Below are positions 1 through 8,397 of a DNA stretch of 64,000 nt, piece by piece (position 1 is the stretch's first letter; each line of letters opens with the position of its first letter). A model generated the notes under the pieces. The model was not told the origin of the DNA, did not search any database, and worked only from the letters and a program-made list of their open reading frames with translations. The position numbers and the translations under genes are program-made. The stretch is from Mycolicibacterium moriokaense (GTDB lineage Bacteria; Actinomycetota; Actinomycetes; Mycobacteriales; Mycobacteriaceae). The stretch covers positions 1 to 64,000 of the forward strand of contig NZ_QQBJ01000005.1 of assembly GCF_003347205.1 (NCBI RefSeq), read 5' to 3'.

Positions 1-104
1 ACATATGTGCGGACACTGACGAAAACCACCAGCCCGGCCCCAGCCTGTGGATGAACACCAGACTGTGCATAACTTGCGGATTCCGGCCCGCGCGTCCACT
101 GTGC

Positions 105-1346
105 TCAAACGCCGAGCAACCGAACGCTCGCCCATAACGCGAGCACGGCGGCGATCAGCGTCGCAGGCGTGGTGATCAGGCCGACCCGGCTGAACTCGCC
201 GAAGCCGGCGGACATGTCTCGGCGGACCACCCTGCGCCACAACAGATTCGACAGCGAACCCACATAGGTCAGGTTCGGCCCGATGTTGACGCCCAACAGC
301 ATCGCCAGCACTGCGACCGGTCCGGACACGGTCACCAGCGGCAGCAGCACCAGGACCGCGGGCAGGTTGTTGACGATGTTCGATAGCACCGCCGCCACGG
401 CCGCAATGCCCAGCAGCGCCAAAAGAGAGTCCTCGCCGGGCAGCACGCCGCGCATCGCCGATTCGAGACCGTGCAGCATCAGACCGTCGACGACCACGCC
501 GAGGCACAGCACGAACACCAGGAACGGGACGTCGGCGGCGGCCGCGATCCGGGTCACCGAGGTCTCCCGCCGGACCAGGGCGCGCACGCCGAGCACCACG
601 GCCCCCGCCAGCGCGGCCCAGGCCGGGGACAGGCCGAGCAGCGACGTGACGGCGAACCCGGCCAGTGTCAGGCCAAGCACCACCAGCACGAACACCGGCA
701 CCTGCACCGGCTCTACGGCCGATTCCCGATGCGGCTGCTCGTCCAGGTCTCGCCTGAAAAGCCAACGCAGCAAGACGAACTCGACCGCGATGGCGGCCAG
801 CCACGGCGCCGCCATGACCGCGGTGAAATGGAGGAAGGACACCCCCGCCGCGGTGAACGCCAACAGGTTGGTCAGATTGGAGACCGGCATCAGCAACGAC
901 GCGCTGTTGGACAGGTGCGCGGTGGCGTACGCGTGCGGTCGCGCGGGCACCCGCAGCGTGCGTGCGGTTGCGAGCACGACCGGGGTGAGCAGCACGACCG
1001 TCGCGTCGAGGCTCAACACGGCCGTCGTCACCGCGCCGATGACGAACACCCTCACCAGCAGGCGCCGGGTGTTTCCGTCGGCCGACCTGGCCATCGCCGC
1101 GCCCGCGGCCCGGAACAGGCCCTCGTCGTCGCACAACTGCGCGAGCACCAGCACCGCCGCCAGAAAGCCGACCACGGGAAGCAACTTCTGCACTTCGTGC
1201 ACGGCGTCGGACAGCGGAACCACCCCGAGGGCGACCACGAACGCGGCCGCGGGCACCGCGGCGACGGCCTCGGGCCAACCACGGGGTTTCACCATCGCGA
1301 ACGCCAGCACAACCGCCAGCGCGATCAGCGCGAGTATCAACTCCAC
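105..1346 (-). CDS. ArsB/SLC13-type membrane transporter
   Basis: Predicted integral membrane transporter of about 413 residues, almost entirely hydrophobic segments. Two matching motifs, HLSNSASLLMPVSNLTN in the first half and NIGPNLTYVGSLSNLLWRR near the C-terminus, are the paired substrate-binding hairpins seen in the ArsB/NhaD/SLC13 ion-transporter superfamily. SNIVNNLPA lies just before the second. The GTG start at 1346 was chosen because it overlaps the end of the upstream MBL-fold gene by 10 bp and begins directly with a membrane helix; the frame stays open much further upstream, but that stretch is arginine-rich and only shadows the neighbours. It is the last gene of a pxpA-MBL-transporter operon. 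The substrate (arsenite, an anion or a carboxylate) cannot be told from sequence. Confidence 0.75.
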   Translation of the reverse strand: MELILALIALAVVLAFAMVKPRGWPEAVAAVPAAAFVVALGVVPLSDAVHEVQKLLPVVGFLAAVLVLAQLCDDEGLFRAAGAAMARSADGNTRRLLVRVFVIGAVTTAVLSLDATVVLLTPVVLATARTLRVPARPHAYATAHLSNSASLLMPVSNLTNLLAFTAAGVSFLHFTAVMAAPWLAAIAVEFVLLRWLFRRDLDEQPHRESAVEPVQVPVFVLVVLGLTLAGFAVTSLLGLSPAWAALAGAVVLGVRALVRRETSVTRIAAAADVPFLVFVLCLGVVVDGLMLHGLESAMRGVLPGEDSLLALLGIAAVAAVLSNIVNNLPAVLVLLPLVTVSGPVAVLAMLLGVNIGPNLTYVGSLSNLLWRRVVRRDMSAGFGEFSRVGLITTPATLIAAVLALWASVRLLGV

Positions 1347-2257
1347 GGGTCGGCGCGCTGCCACAGCGTCGGCAGATGCAGAGGGATGCTGTCGTCGGCG
1401 GCAAGCCCGGACAGCACTCGCATCGACACGTCGAGGTCGTCTCCGGCGTAGGGGAGCGCGCGCAACGGCCGGGTCAGCGGCCGGAAGAAGTCGTCCCAGT
1501 GGATCAGCACCACGCGGCGCGCCCCGACGGTGCGCACCGTCTCGGCCCAGTAGTCGACCAGATAGCGCTCCGGCTGCAGACCGAGTTGTCCGATGCCCAG
1601 ATACACCACCTCGGCGCGGTGGCCCGCCAGCGCGCCGGGCACGTAACCCGCGCTGCCGATGATCAACAACCGCCTGTCCGACGACCGGTGACGCACCAGC
1701 ATGGACCACGCCTCGCCGCACTTGTACGCCGACGTCTTCACCGGCGGCGTGACCGGCGCGTCGATGGTCCCCGGAAAACGGTCCGGCGGACAGTGCGCGC
1801 CCTTGACGAGCGTGACGTCGTAGCCGCCGAGGCCGATCGGTTCGCCAGGGGTGGCGACCACCACGCGGTCGGCACTCAGGCCGCCCCCGATGCCGACCTG
1901 CGCGGCCGACCCGCCGCCGACGATCCGCGCGCCGGTGCGTTCGGCGACGACGGCCGAGTCCATCGCGTGGTCGAAGTGGGTGTGCACGGGCAGCACGGCT
2001 TCCAGCCGGTCGACGCCCATCCGCTGCAGGCTGCCGTCGATGCGCGCGGCCGACGGCGCGATCCGGCCGAGTCCCACGTTCGCCAGACCCGGCCGGGAGA
2101 AGAAGCCGTCGGTCATCAACGCCGATGAGCCGTCGTCGATGAGCAGCGTGGTGACACCCGCCCACGTCACCGTCAGCGGCGCGTCGACGCCCGCCTCCGG
2201 GACGTCGAAATACCTTGTGTAGTCGCGAAGATCGGGCCTGCCCGGCTTGAGGCGCAT
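1337..2257 (-). CDS. MBL-fold metal-dependent hydrolase
   Basis: Metallo-beta-lactamase-fold protein of 306 residues, cytoplasmic. The metal-binding motif HTHFDHAMD is at about residues 92-100 (His92, His94, Asp96, His97), preceded by a typical first strand ending in TTLLIDDG. The ATG at 2257 shares one base with the stop of the upstream pxpA gene (TGATG), which favours this start over one 32 codons upstream that would give an arginine-rich extension. It is co-transcribed between a 5-oxoprolinase-A-like gene and a membrane transporter. The MBL fold covers lactonases, phosphodiesterases, thioesterases and others, so the substrate is unknown. A later motif with IHWDDFF supplies another likely metal-site histidine/aspartate pair. 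Confidence 0.8.
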   Translation of the reverse strand: MRLKPGRPDLRDYTRYFDVPEAGVDAPLTVTWAGVTTLLIDDGSSALMTDGFFSRPGLANVGLGRIAPSAARIDGSLQRMGVDRLEAVLPVHTHFDHAMDSAVVAERTGARIVGGGSAAQVGIGGGLSADRVVVATPGEPIGLGGYDVTLVKGAHCPPDRFPGTIDAPVTPPVKTSAYKCGEAWSMLVRHRSSDRRLLIIGSAGYVPGALAGHRAEVVYLGIGQLGLQPERYLVDYWAETVRTVGARRVVLIHWDDFFRPLTRPLRALPYAGDDLDVSMRVLSGLAADDSIPLHLPTLWQRADPWS

Positions 2258-3015
2258 CAGATGAACGCCGCGAGCTCGACGCCGTCGTCCACCAGCCGGT
2301 TGCGCACCGCGGTGGCGATCTGCACGGCGTCGGGCGAATCGCCGTGCACGCAAATGGATTCGACGGCGATCGGGATCGTCGACCCGTCGACGGCGACCAC
2401 CCGTCCGGACCGCACCATGGACGCCACCCGATCGGCGATCTCGGCGGGGTCGTGCAGCACGGCGTTGCGTTGGCGCCGCGACACCAGCTGGCCGTCGGGC
2501 CGGTACGCGCGGTCGGCGAATGCTTCGGCCACCGTGCGCAGGCCGAGGCGTTGCGCTTCGGTGAAGAACACCGAACCGGCCAGCCCCAGTACCGGCAGCG
2601 TGGGGTCGACGGCGTGCACCGCCTCCGCGACAGCGCGCGCCTGATCATGGTTGTTGACGATCGTGTTGTACAGCGCGCCATGGGGTTTGACGTAGGTGAC
2701 CGACGATCCGGCGACGCGTGCGAGTGCTTGCAGAGCGCCGATCTGGTAGATGACGTCGGCGGCGAGGTCGACGGGGTCGACGTCGATGAACCGCCTGCCG
2801 AAGCCGGCGAGATCGCGGTAGCCGACCTGCGCGCCGATCCGCACGCCCTGTTTGGCGGCCTCCGCGCAGCTGCGGCTCAGGGTGGCCGGGTCGCCCGCGT
2901 GGAATCCGCATGCGACGTTGGCGCTGGTGACCAGGGCGAGCATCGCGTCGTCGTCACCGAGCTGCCAGGTGCCGAAGCTCTCCCCGAGGTCGGCGTTGAG
3001 GTCGACGGAGACCAT
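2257..3015 (-). CDS. pxpA: 5-oxoprolinase subunit A (LamB/YcsF family)
   Basis: LamB/YcsF family protein of 252 residues, the usual length. It begins with [12 protein letters not shown] and carries [26 protein letters not shown] and VKPHGALYN, all hallmark motifs of the family. PxpA with PxpB and PxpC forms the prokaryotic ATP-dependent 5-oxoprolinase, which converts pyroglutamate to glutamate in the cytoplasm. Here no pxpB or pxpC is adjacent; instead an MBL-fold hydrolase and an ArsB-type transporter follow in overlapping frames. The ATG at 3015 is 28 bp from the divergent sseB start. Family assignment is firm; whether it functions as oxoprolinase without PxpBC is open. Confidence 0.88.
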   Translation of the reverse strand: MVSVDLNADLGESFGTWQLGDDDAMLALVTSANVACGFHAGDPATLSRSCAEAAKQGVRIGAQVGYRDLAGFGRRFIDVDPVDLAADVIYQIGALQALARVAGSSVTYVKPHGALYNTIVNNHDQARAVAEAVHAVDPTLPVLGLAGSVFFTEAQRLGLRTVAEAFADRAYRPDGQLVSRRQRNAVLHDPAEIADRVASMVRSGRVVAVDGSTIPIAVESICVHGDSPDAVQIATAVRNRLVDDGVELAAFI

Positions 3016-3019
3016 GTGG

Positions 3020-3039
3020 CCAGCCTAATGGCAGGCTGG
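3020..3039. promoter_or_regulatory. Inverted repeat between pxpA and sseB
   Basis: The only 28 bp between two divergent start codons contain a perfect 7-bp inverted repeat, CCAGCCT...AGGCTGG, with a 6-base centre. It could be an operator or an RNA hairpin over one of the translation starts. No regulator is adjacent, so the role is inferred only from position. Confidence 0.3.
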
Positions 3040-3043
3040 GAGC

Positions 3044-3874
3044 GTGGACCGACGACGCCGTGACGAGGTGCTGATCACCGCAACCGAGCTGGCTGCGCTG
3101 CTGGCCGCCGACGAGCCTGTCACCGTCCTGGATGTGCGCTGGCAGTTGACCGAACCGGACGGCCGTGCCGCTTACGAGCGGGGCCACATCCCCGGCGCGG
3201 TGTACGTCTCGCTCGAGGACGAGCTCAGCGACCACACCGTCAGCGGACGTGGGCGCCACCCGCTGCCGTCGGGTGCTGCGGTCGAGGCCGCCGCGCGCCG
3301 GTGGGGTGTGCGCGACGGCGGCCGCGTCGTCGTCTACGACGACTGGAACCGGGCCGGCTCCGCGCGCGCCTGGTGGGTGCTGACCGCCGCGGGCATCGAG
3401 CACGTTCGCATCCTGGACGGCGGGTTGGCGGCCTGGACCGGCGACCTCGAGAGCGGCCCCGCGACCCCGCGGCCCGGCGACGTCACCGTCCGCCACGACG
3501 ACCTCTATGCCGGTGCGCTGCCGACTCTCTCGGCGCAGCGGGTGATGTCTGTCGACACCCTGCTCGACGCGCGGGCTCCCGAGCGGTATCGCGGCGAGGT
3601 CGAGCCCATCGACCCGGTCGCGGGGCACATCCCCGGCGCCCGCAACGCGCCGAGCACCGGCGTATTGGCCGAGGACGGAACGTTTTTGGCGCAGGACGAC
3701 CTGGCTGCGTTGGCCGGAGGAAGTGACACCATCGGCGCCTACTGCGGTTCCGGCGTCACGGCGTCGGTGCTCGTGGCCGCACTCGCCACCCTCGGCGTCG
3801 ATGCTGCCCTGTATCCCGGATCGTGGTCCGAATGGTCCTCGGACGGGGCGCATCCCGTCGAGACGGGTCAGTAG
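3044..3874 (+). CDS. sseB: Thiosulfate sulfurtransferase (rhodanese) SseB
   Basis: Tandem-rhodanese protein of 276 residues. The N-terminal inactive-type domain (about 10-135) contains LDVRW, GHIPGAVYVSLEDEL and VVVYDDWNRAGSARAWW. The C-terminal domain (about 165-276) repeats LLDARAPERYRG, VAGHIPGARNAP and the active-site loop YCGSGVTA with the sulfur-carrying Cys at 234. Length and motifs match M. tuberculosis SseB (Rv2291). It moves sulfane sulfur from thiosulfate to cyanide or thiol acceptors in the cytoplasm. The first in-frame start is GTG at 3044; a later GTG at 3068 would drop eight arginine-rich residues. The gene ends convergently, overlapping the stop of the metal-ABC permease gene by 7 bp. 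Confidence 0.88.
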   Translation: MDRRRRDEVLITATELAALLAADEPVTVLDVRWQLTEPDGRAAYERGHIPGAVYVSLEDELSDHTVSGRGRHPLPSGAAVEAAARRWGVRDGGRVVVYDDWNRAGSARAWWVLTAAGIEHVRILDGGLAAWTGDLESGPATPRPGDVTVRHDDLYAGALPTLSAQRVMSVDTLLDARAPERYRGEVEPIDPVAGHIPGARNAPSTGVLAEDGTFLAQDDLAALAGGSDTIGAYCGSGVTASVLVAALATLGVDAALYPGSWSEWSSDGAHPVETGQ

Positions 3875-4734
3875 GCCGGCGTGGTGCGGTGGCGGCGGCC
3901 GACCAGCCAGCACACCAGAAAGATCGCGAACGAGATGGTCGTGACGAACACCGACACCGGGACCCCGGGGGCCAGTGATGCCACGATGCCGCCGACCGCT
4001 GCGATCTCGGCGAACACCACCGACGCGGCGATCGTCGCTGCGGGGGAGACGAACACCCGTGCCGCCGCGGCCGCGGGCGTGATCAGAAGCGACATCACCA
4101 GAAGCGCGCCGACGATCTGCACCCCCTGGGCGGCCACCACTCCCACCAGGGCGGCGAACACAATGCCCGTCGCGCGCACCGGAACCCCGCGCGCCGTGGC
4201 CACCTCCGGATCGACGGTGGCGAACAGCAGCGGCCGGTAGCAGACGGCCAGCACGACGGTCACCACGACGGTGACCACGCTCAGCAGCGCCAGCCCCGAG
4301 TATCCGACGCCGACGATCTGGCCGGTCAGCAGCGCGAAGCTGGTGCCGGTGCGGCCCGGGTACAGGTGGATGAAGAGCACCGCCAGGCCGAGCCCGAACG
4401 CCAGCACCACCCCGATCGCGGAGTCGCGTTCGCGGGCGCGCTGCCCGACGATGCCGAACAGCACGGCGGCCAGCGCACTGCCCACCAGCGCGCCGAGGCC
4501 GACGTTCAGCCCGGTCAACAGGGCGAAAGCGGCTCCGGTCAAGGACAATTCGCTTGAGCCGTGCACCGCGAACGACATCTGGCGCATCACGATGAAGGGC
4601 CCGATCAGCCCGGCGACGAGCGCCAGCAGAGCGGCCGCAACCAACGCCTTCTGCACGAAGTCGCGGCTCAGCAGGTCGGCGGTGACGTCGAAGGCGAACA
4701 GGTGCGCAAGGAGGTCCGCTAGCCGGTCATTCAT
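3868..4734 (-). CDS. znuB: Metal ABC transporter permease (ABC-3 family, ZnuB-like)
   Basis: Integral membrane permease of about 288 residues with eight or so predicted helices. Family features are FIVMRQMSFAVHGSSELSLTGAA near the N-terminus, the cytoplasmic coupling segment around VDPEVATARGVPVRA, and GALLVMSLLITPAAAA. It belongs to the ABC-3 class for zinc, manganese or iron. ATG at 4734 is preferred because it gives an 8-bp overlap with the ATPase gene; an ATG six codons upstream lies deeper in that gene. It is the third gene of the SBP-ATPase-permease operon. Metal choice (zinc rather than manganese) is inferred from the Zur-like operator upstream of the operon. Confidence 0.87.
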   Translation of the reverse strand: MNDRLADLLAHLFAFDVTADLLSRDFVQKALVAAALLALVAGLIGPFIVMRQMSFAVHGSSELSLTGAAFALLTGLNVGLGALVGSALAAVLFGIVGQRARERDSAIGVVLAFGLGLAVLFIHLYPGRTGTSFALLTGQIVGVGYSGLALLSVVTVVVTVVLAVCYRPLLFATVDPEVATARGVPVRATGIVFAALVGVVAAQGVQIVGALLVMSLLITPAAAAARVFVSPAATIAASVVFAEIAAVGGIVASLAPGVPVSVFVTTISFAIFLVCWLVGRRHRTTPAY

Positions 4735-5545
4735 GGGAGTGCCCGCTCGCATGGCCGGAGTGGTCGATGTGTTCCCCGACGACGACGTAGCGGCCGTGCA
4801 CCTGCACCACCTCGATGTCCGCGCGGTAGAGCTCCGAGAGTGTCTGCGAGGTCATCACCTCGTCGACGGTGCCCACCCGGAACCGGCCGTCGACCAGATA
4901 GATCACCCGATCGACATAGGGCAGAACGGGATTGACCTCATGGGTGACGAACAGCACCGCCGTGCCTGCGTCGCGGCGCCGCTGGTCGATCAGCGACGAG
5001 ACCAGCCGCGCGTTGGCCGGGTCGAGGTTGAGCAGCGGCTCGTCGCACAGCAGCAGCACCGGGTCGCTGGCAAGGGCCTGCGCGATCCGAACCCGTTGCA
5101 GCTCACCGCCTGACATCACGCCGACCGGCACGGCGGCGAGGTGGCCGCCGTTCACCTGCCGCATCGCCGTCTGCACGGCCGCGCGCCGCCGCGACCGCTC
5201 GGACGCGCGCAGGCTGGTGATGCCCCACCGATGTCCGTCGAGGCCGAGTCCGACAAGGTCCTTGCCGCGCAGCGTCAGACTGCGGTCGACCGATCTGTGT
5301 TGCGGCACATAGCCGATCAGGTCGCTGCCCCTGGTGACCGGCGCGCCCGCCACGGTGACGGTGCCTGCGCTCAGCGGTAGCTCGCCGAGCAGCACCTTCA
5401 GCAGCGAGGTCTTGCCGGTGCCGTTGGGGCCGAGCACCGCGATGAACTCGCCCGCCGCGACGGCGAGGTCGAGGTGGTCCCACAGCACCCGGTCGCCGAA
5501 CGCCAGGCGGCCACCGCTGAGGGCGACGACGTCAGCCTCGGTCAA
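4727..5545 (-). CDS. znuC: Metal ABC transporter ATP-binding protein (ZnuC-like)
   Basis: ABC ATPase of 272 residues energising the adjacent permease. Visible motifs are Walker A GPNGTGKTS, the Q-loop in VPQHRSVDRS, signature MSGGELQRVRIAQALA, Walker B VLLLCDEP and the switch histidine in FVTHEVN. The C-terminus is histidine-rich (HIDHSGHASGHSHE), which could bind metal and is a common feature of zinc-system ATPases. The gene lies 4 bp downstream of the binding-protein gene and overlaps the permease gene. Expression probably starts from the promoter covered by the Zur-like box at 6473. Confidence 0.9.
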   Translation of the reverse strand: MTEADVVALSGGRLAFGDRVLWDHLDLAVAAGEFIAVLGPNGTGKTSLLKVLLGELPLSAGTVTVAGAPVTRGSDLIGYVPQHRSVDRSLTLRGKDLVGLGLDGHRWGITSLRASERSRRRAAVQTAMRQVNGGHLAAVPVGVMSGGELQRVRIAQALASDPVLLLCDEPLLNLDPANARLVSSLIDQRRRDAGTAVLFVTHEVNPVLPYVDRVIYLVDGRFRVGTVDEVMTSQTLSELYRADIEVVQVHGRYVVVGEHIDHSGHASGHSHE

Positions 5546-5549
5546 GTCG

Positions 5550-6455
5550 CTATCGATTCGCCTGGGGCGCTTTGTCGAACGCGCCCGCGAGTTCGTCGAC
5601 GGTATCGCGCTGCCACGTCAGATAGTCGACACCCTGCGGCAGCGTTTCGGTGACGGTGACCACCGGTAGCGACGCGCGCTGTGCGGCGTCTCGAATCTGT
5701 GTGGTGGCGGCCGTCTCGGTCTGCGGGTTGAACAGCAGCACCGAGACCTGGTGGGAGTCGATCAGGTCGAGCATCGCGGCGACGTCGGCGGGGGCGGGGT
5801 CGTCGCCCTCCTCCACCGCGCCGGCGAAGCCGGGCGGCGTGCGGTCGGTGATGCCGGCATTGCGCAGCAGGTAGTACGCAACGGGTTCGGTGGCGACCAC
5901 CGACCCCGACGGGTGTGCCGTGCCGATCGCCCGCTGCGACGCCGCGATGGCGTCGGCCTTGGTGCCGAATTGCGCTGCGTTGGAGCGATATTCGTCGGCA
6001 TGCACGGAATCGATCTCGCCGAGTCGCTTGGCGATCTCACCGGCGACCGCCTTGGCGACCCCCAGGTCGTAGAAGACGTGTTCGTTCCCGCGTTCGGTGG
6101 TGCCGCGCAGCGAGTAGGCGTCCACGGCGTCGATTTCGGGATCGCCTGCCAGCACGTCGTCCACCCAGTGGTCGTAGCCGCCGCCGTTGTAGACCAGCAG
6201 TGAGGCGTCGGTGATCTCGGCGATGTCGGCGGGTGTCGCCTCGAAGGAGTGCGGATCCGCGGTTGCGCCCGTCTCGATCGACCTGACCGACGCATGCTCT
6301 CCGGCGACGGCACCCGCCACGCTGCCCCACACGTCGGTGGTGGCCACCACGCTGACCGCGCCGTGGTCGCCGGCGGCGGAGTCGCGGCCACAGCCCGCCG
6401 CGGTGAGCGCGGTCACCGCCACGGCGATTGCCACCCCGATCGCTGTCGCGCGCAC
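5550..6455 (-). CDS. znuA: Metal ABC transporter substrate-binding lipoprotein (ZnuA-like)
   Basis: Exported binding protein of 301 residues. A signal peptide ends in the lipobox LTAAGC (Cys at about 22), so it should be anchored to the outer face of the membrane. Cluster A-1 features include ADPHSFEATPADI, YDHWVDD and GNEHVFYDLGVA, placing metal-ligand histidines as in ZnuA-type proteins; TEPVAYYLLRNAG and PQTET lie in the second lobe. It has no long His-rich loop. First gene of the operon with ATPase and permease behind it. Its start is 18 bp from the Zur-like palindrome. Confidence 0.87.
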   Translation of the reverse strand: MRATAIGVAIAVAVTALTAAGCGRDSAAGDHGAVSVVATTDVWGSVAGAVAGEHASVRSIETGATADPHSFEATPADIAEITDASLLVYNGGGYDHWVDDVLAGDPEIDAVDAYSLRGTTERGNEHVFYDLGVAKAVAGEIAKRLGEIDSVHADEYRSNAAQFGTKADAIAASQRAIGTAHPSGSVVATEPVAYYLLRNAGITDRTPPGFAGAVEEGDDPAPADVAAMLDLIDSHQVSVLLFNPQTETAATTQIRDAAQRASLPVVTVTETLPQGVDYLTWQRDTVDELAGAFDKAPQANR

Positions 6456-6472
6456 CGGCGCCTCCTAATACA

Positions 6473-6491
6473 AATGAAAACCGTTTCCATT
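6473..6491. promoter_or_regulatory. Zur-like palindromic operator
   Basis: The 19-bp sequence AATGAAAACCGTTTCCATT is an odd palindrome with one mismatched pair around a central base. It resembles the AT-rich TGAAAA...TTTTCA palindromes bound by mycobacterial Zur. It lies just upstream of znuA and 58 bp before the divergent LacI-type gene. A LacI-family operator is the alternative, but the central CG is off-centre by one base. Confidence 0.6.
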
Positions 6492-6548
6492 AACTCTAAC
6501 GCAACCGGTGCCGCTACGCGAACGCCGATGTCGGCTAACGTCGCGGGC

Positions 6549-7649
6549 ATGTCCAGGAGTCCCACGCCACGGCGTCGAGCCACCCTGGCTTCGCTTGCCG
6601 CCGAGTTGAAGGTCTCCCGCACCACGATCTCGAACGCCTACAACCGGCCCGACCAGTTGTCGGCCGATCTGCGCGAGCGCGTGCTCGCCACGGCCAAGCG
6701 CCTCGGCTATCCGGGGCCCGACCCGGTGGCCCGTTCGCTGCGGACCCGCAAGGCGGGCGCCGTCGGTCTGGTGATGACCGAACCGCTGAACTATTCGTTC
6801 AGCGATCCCGCGGCGCTCGACTTCGTCGCGGGCCTCGCGGAGTCGTGCGAGGACGTGGGCCAGGGCCTGCTGCTGGTCGCCGTCGGGCCGAACCGCAGCG
6901 TCAGCGACGGGTCCGCCGCGGTGCTCGCCGCGGGGGTGGACGGCTTCGTGGTGTACTCCGCCTCCGACGACGACCCCTACCTGCACGCCGTGCTGCAGCG
7001 GCACCTGCCGGTGGTGGTCGTCGACCAACCCAAGGACGTGCCCGGCGCCTCACGCGTGTGCATCGACGACCGCGCGGGCATGGCCGAGTTGGCCAAACAC
7101 ATTGTGGGACTGGGCCATCGCGAGATCGGTCTGCTCACCATGCGGTTGGGCAGGGAACGGCCGCCCGGCGGTGGCGGGCCGGTGGTGGCCAACCCGGACC
7201 GGTTGCAGACCCCGCATTTCCACGTGCAACGGGAGCGGATCCGCGGCGTGTACGACGCGATGATCGACGCGGGCTTGGATCCAGCGGGCCTGACGGTGGT
7301 GGAGAGCTATGAGCACCATTCCACTTCGGGCGGGGCGGCTGCCGAGGTCGCCCTCGAGGCCAACCCGCGGGTGACGGCGCTGATCTGCACCGCCGACGTG
7401 TTGGCGCTCTCGGCGATGGACTACCTGCGCGCCCGTGGCATTTACGTGCCCGGCCAGATGACGGTGACCGGCTTCGACGGCGTGCCCGACGCGTTGCGGC
7501 GCGGGCTGACGACGGTCAAGCAGCCGAGCCTGGAGAAGGGGTTGCGCGCGGGCCGACTGCTGCACAACCCGCCGCGCTCCGGCCTGCCGGTGATCGACAT
7601 GCTGGACACCGAGTTGATCCGCGGCCGAACCTCGGGGCCGCCGGTCTGA
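6549..7649 (+). CDS. LacI-family transcriptional regulator
   Basis: Regulator of about 366 residues. The N-terminal helix-turn-helix reads TLASLAAELKVSRTTISNAY followed by the hinge segment LRERVLATAKRLGYPGPDPVARSL, as in LacI/GalR proteins. The rest is a periplasmic-binding-protein-like effector domain with GFVVYS, VVVDQP and the late TVTGFDGVPDALRRGLTTV motif. ATG at 6549 was chosen because it places the HTH about 10 residues in; ATG 6528 is possible. It is divergent from the znu-like operon and convergent with otsB, one base apart. The effector is unknown; adjacency to trehalose-phosphate phosphatase suggests a sugar but proves nothing. Confidence 0.85.
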   Translation: MSRSPTPRRRATLASLAAELKVSRTTISNAYNRPDQLSADLRERVLATAKRLGYPGPDPVARSLRTRKAGAVGLVMTEPLNYSFSDPAALDFVAGLAESCEDVGQGLLLVAVGPNRSVSDGSAAVLAAGVDGFVVYSASDDDPYLHAVLQRHLPVVVVDQPKDVPGASRVCIDDRAGMAELAKHIVGLGHREIGLLTMRLGRERPPGGGGPVVANPDRLQTPHFHVQRERIRGVYDAMIDAGLDPAGLTVVESYEHHSTSGGAAAEVALEANPRVTALICTADVLALSAMDYLRARGIYVPGQMTVTGFDGVPDALRRGLTTVKQPSLEKGLRAGRLLHNPPRSGLPVIDMLDTELIRGRTSGPPV

Positions 7650-7650
7650 G

Positions 7651-8394
7651 TCAGGCGCGTCGCGCGCGCAGCAGATAGTCGAGCACGTCGGCGACGTCCT
7701 CGGGCGACCCCACGCGGTAACCGGCCAGGGTCTCGCCGTCGCCCACCTTGACGCCGACGTCGGAACCGCGCAACCGCCGGAACGCCTTCTCGTCGGTGAC
7801 GTCGTCGCCGAGGTACGCCACCGCAGACGCGTCATGCCTTTCGCGCAGGATGTCGATCGCCTCACCCTTGTCGGTGGAGATCACCGCGAATTCGAGCACC
7901 GCCTTGCCCTCGGTCAACTCTGCATCCCAGGCCCGTGCGGCCGAACGGGCGGCGTGCAGGGCGGCGTCGCCGTCATCGGGACTCGCGTTGCGCACGTGCA
8001 TGGCGACGCTGGCAGGCTTGGTCTCCACCGTGACACCCGGGCGACCGGACGCAATGTCGTTGAGTTCGTGGGTGATTCGGGCCAACAGCGATTCGTCGAT
8101 CCGGTGCGCGAAACCGGAGTCGAACTCCGCGCCGTGGCTGCCGACCAGATGAACCTCCGTCGGCATCGCAGAAAGCTGCCTCAGCACACGCAGGGCGCGC
8201 CCCGAGATGAGGGCGACATCCGTCGCGGGCAGCGCCGCGAGATCGACCAACGCCTCGGCGGCGGTGGGCAGGGGTCGTGCGTCCGCCGGGTCGTTGACGA
8301 TCGGGGCGAGGGTGCCGTCGAAGTCGCAGGCGACCAGAAGCCGGGGGACGGCGGCGAGACCGTCGAGCGCGCGCTGCAGGTTGGCCGGGACCAC
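7651..8394 (-). CDS. otsB: Trehalose-6-phosphate phosphatase
   Basis: HAD-superfamily phosphatase of 247 residues, the compact form of OtsB. Motif I is ACDFDGTLAPI (nucleophile and acid/base Asp at about 22 and 24), motif II is VALISGRAL, the cap region has LVGSHGAEFDSG, and motif IV is AYLGDDVTDEKAF. It dephosphorylates trehalose-6-phosphate in the cytoplasm. The GTG start lies 3 bp after the kstR stop, so the two genes are likely co-transcribed. That places a trehalose gene downstream of the steroid repressor, an arrangement I recall from M. smegmatis. Confidence 0.88.
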   Translation of the reverse strand: MVPANLQRALDGLAAVPRLLVACDFDGTLAPIVNDPADARPLPTAAEALVDLAALPATDVALISGRALRVLRQLSAMPTEVHLVGSHGAEFDSGFAHRIDESLLARITHELNDIASGRPGVTVETKPASVAMHVRNASPDDGDAALHAARSAARAWDAELTEGKAVLEFAVISTDKGEAIDILRERHDASAVAYLGDDVTDEKAFRRLRGSDVGVKVGDGETLAGYRVGSPEDVADVLDYLLRARRA

Positions 8395-8397
8395 CCG

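Noticed and set aside
46-72. Two DnaA-box-like sequences (TGTGGATGA and TGTGCATAA) near the window start
   Set aside because: Each has a mismatch, only two are seen, and no dnaA, dnaN or other origin genes are near. Such sequences occur by chance between genes.
6473-6491. Reading the palindrome only as a LacI-family operator
   Set aside because: LacI operators centre on CG; here the symmetry centre is one base away and the flanks match Zur-like sequence better. Kept as an alternative in the feature.
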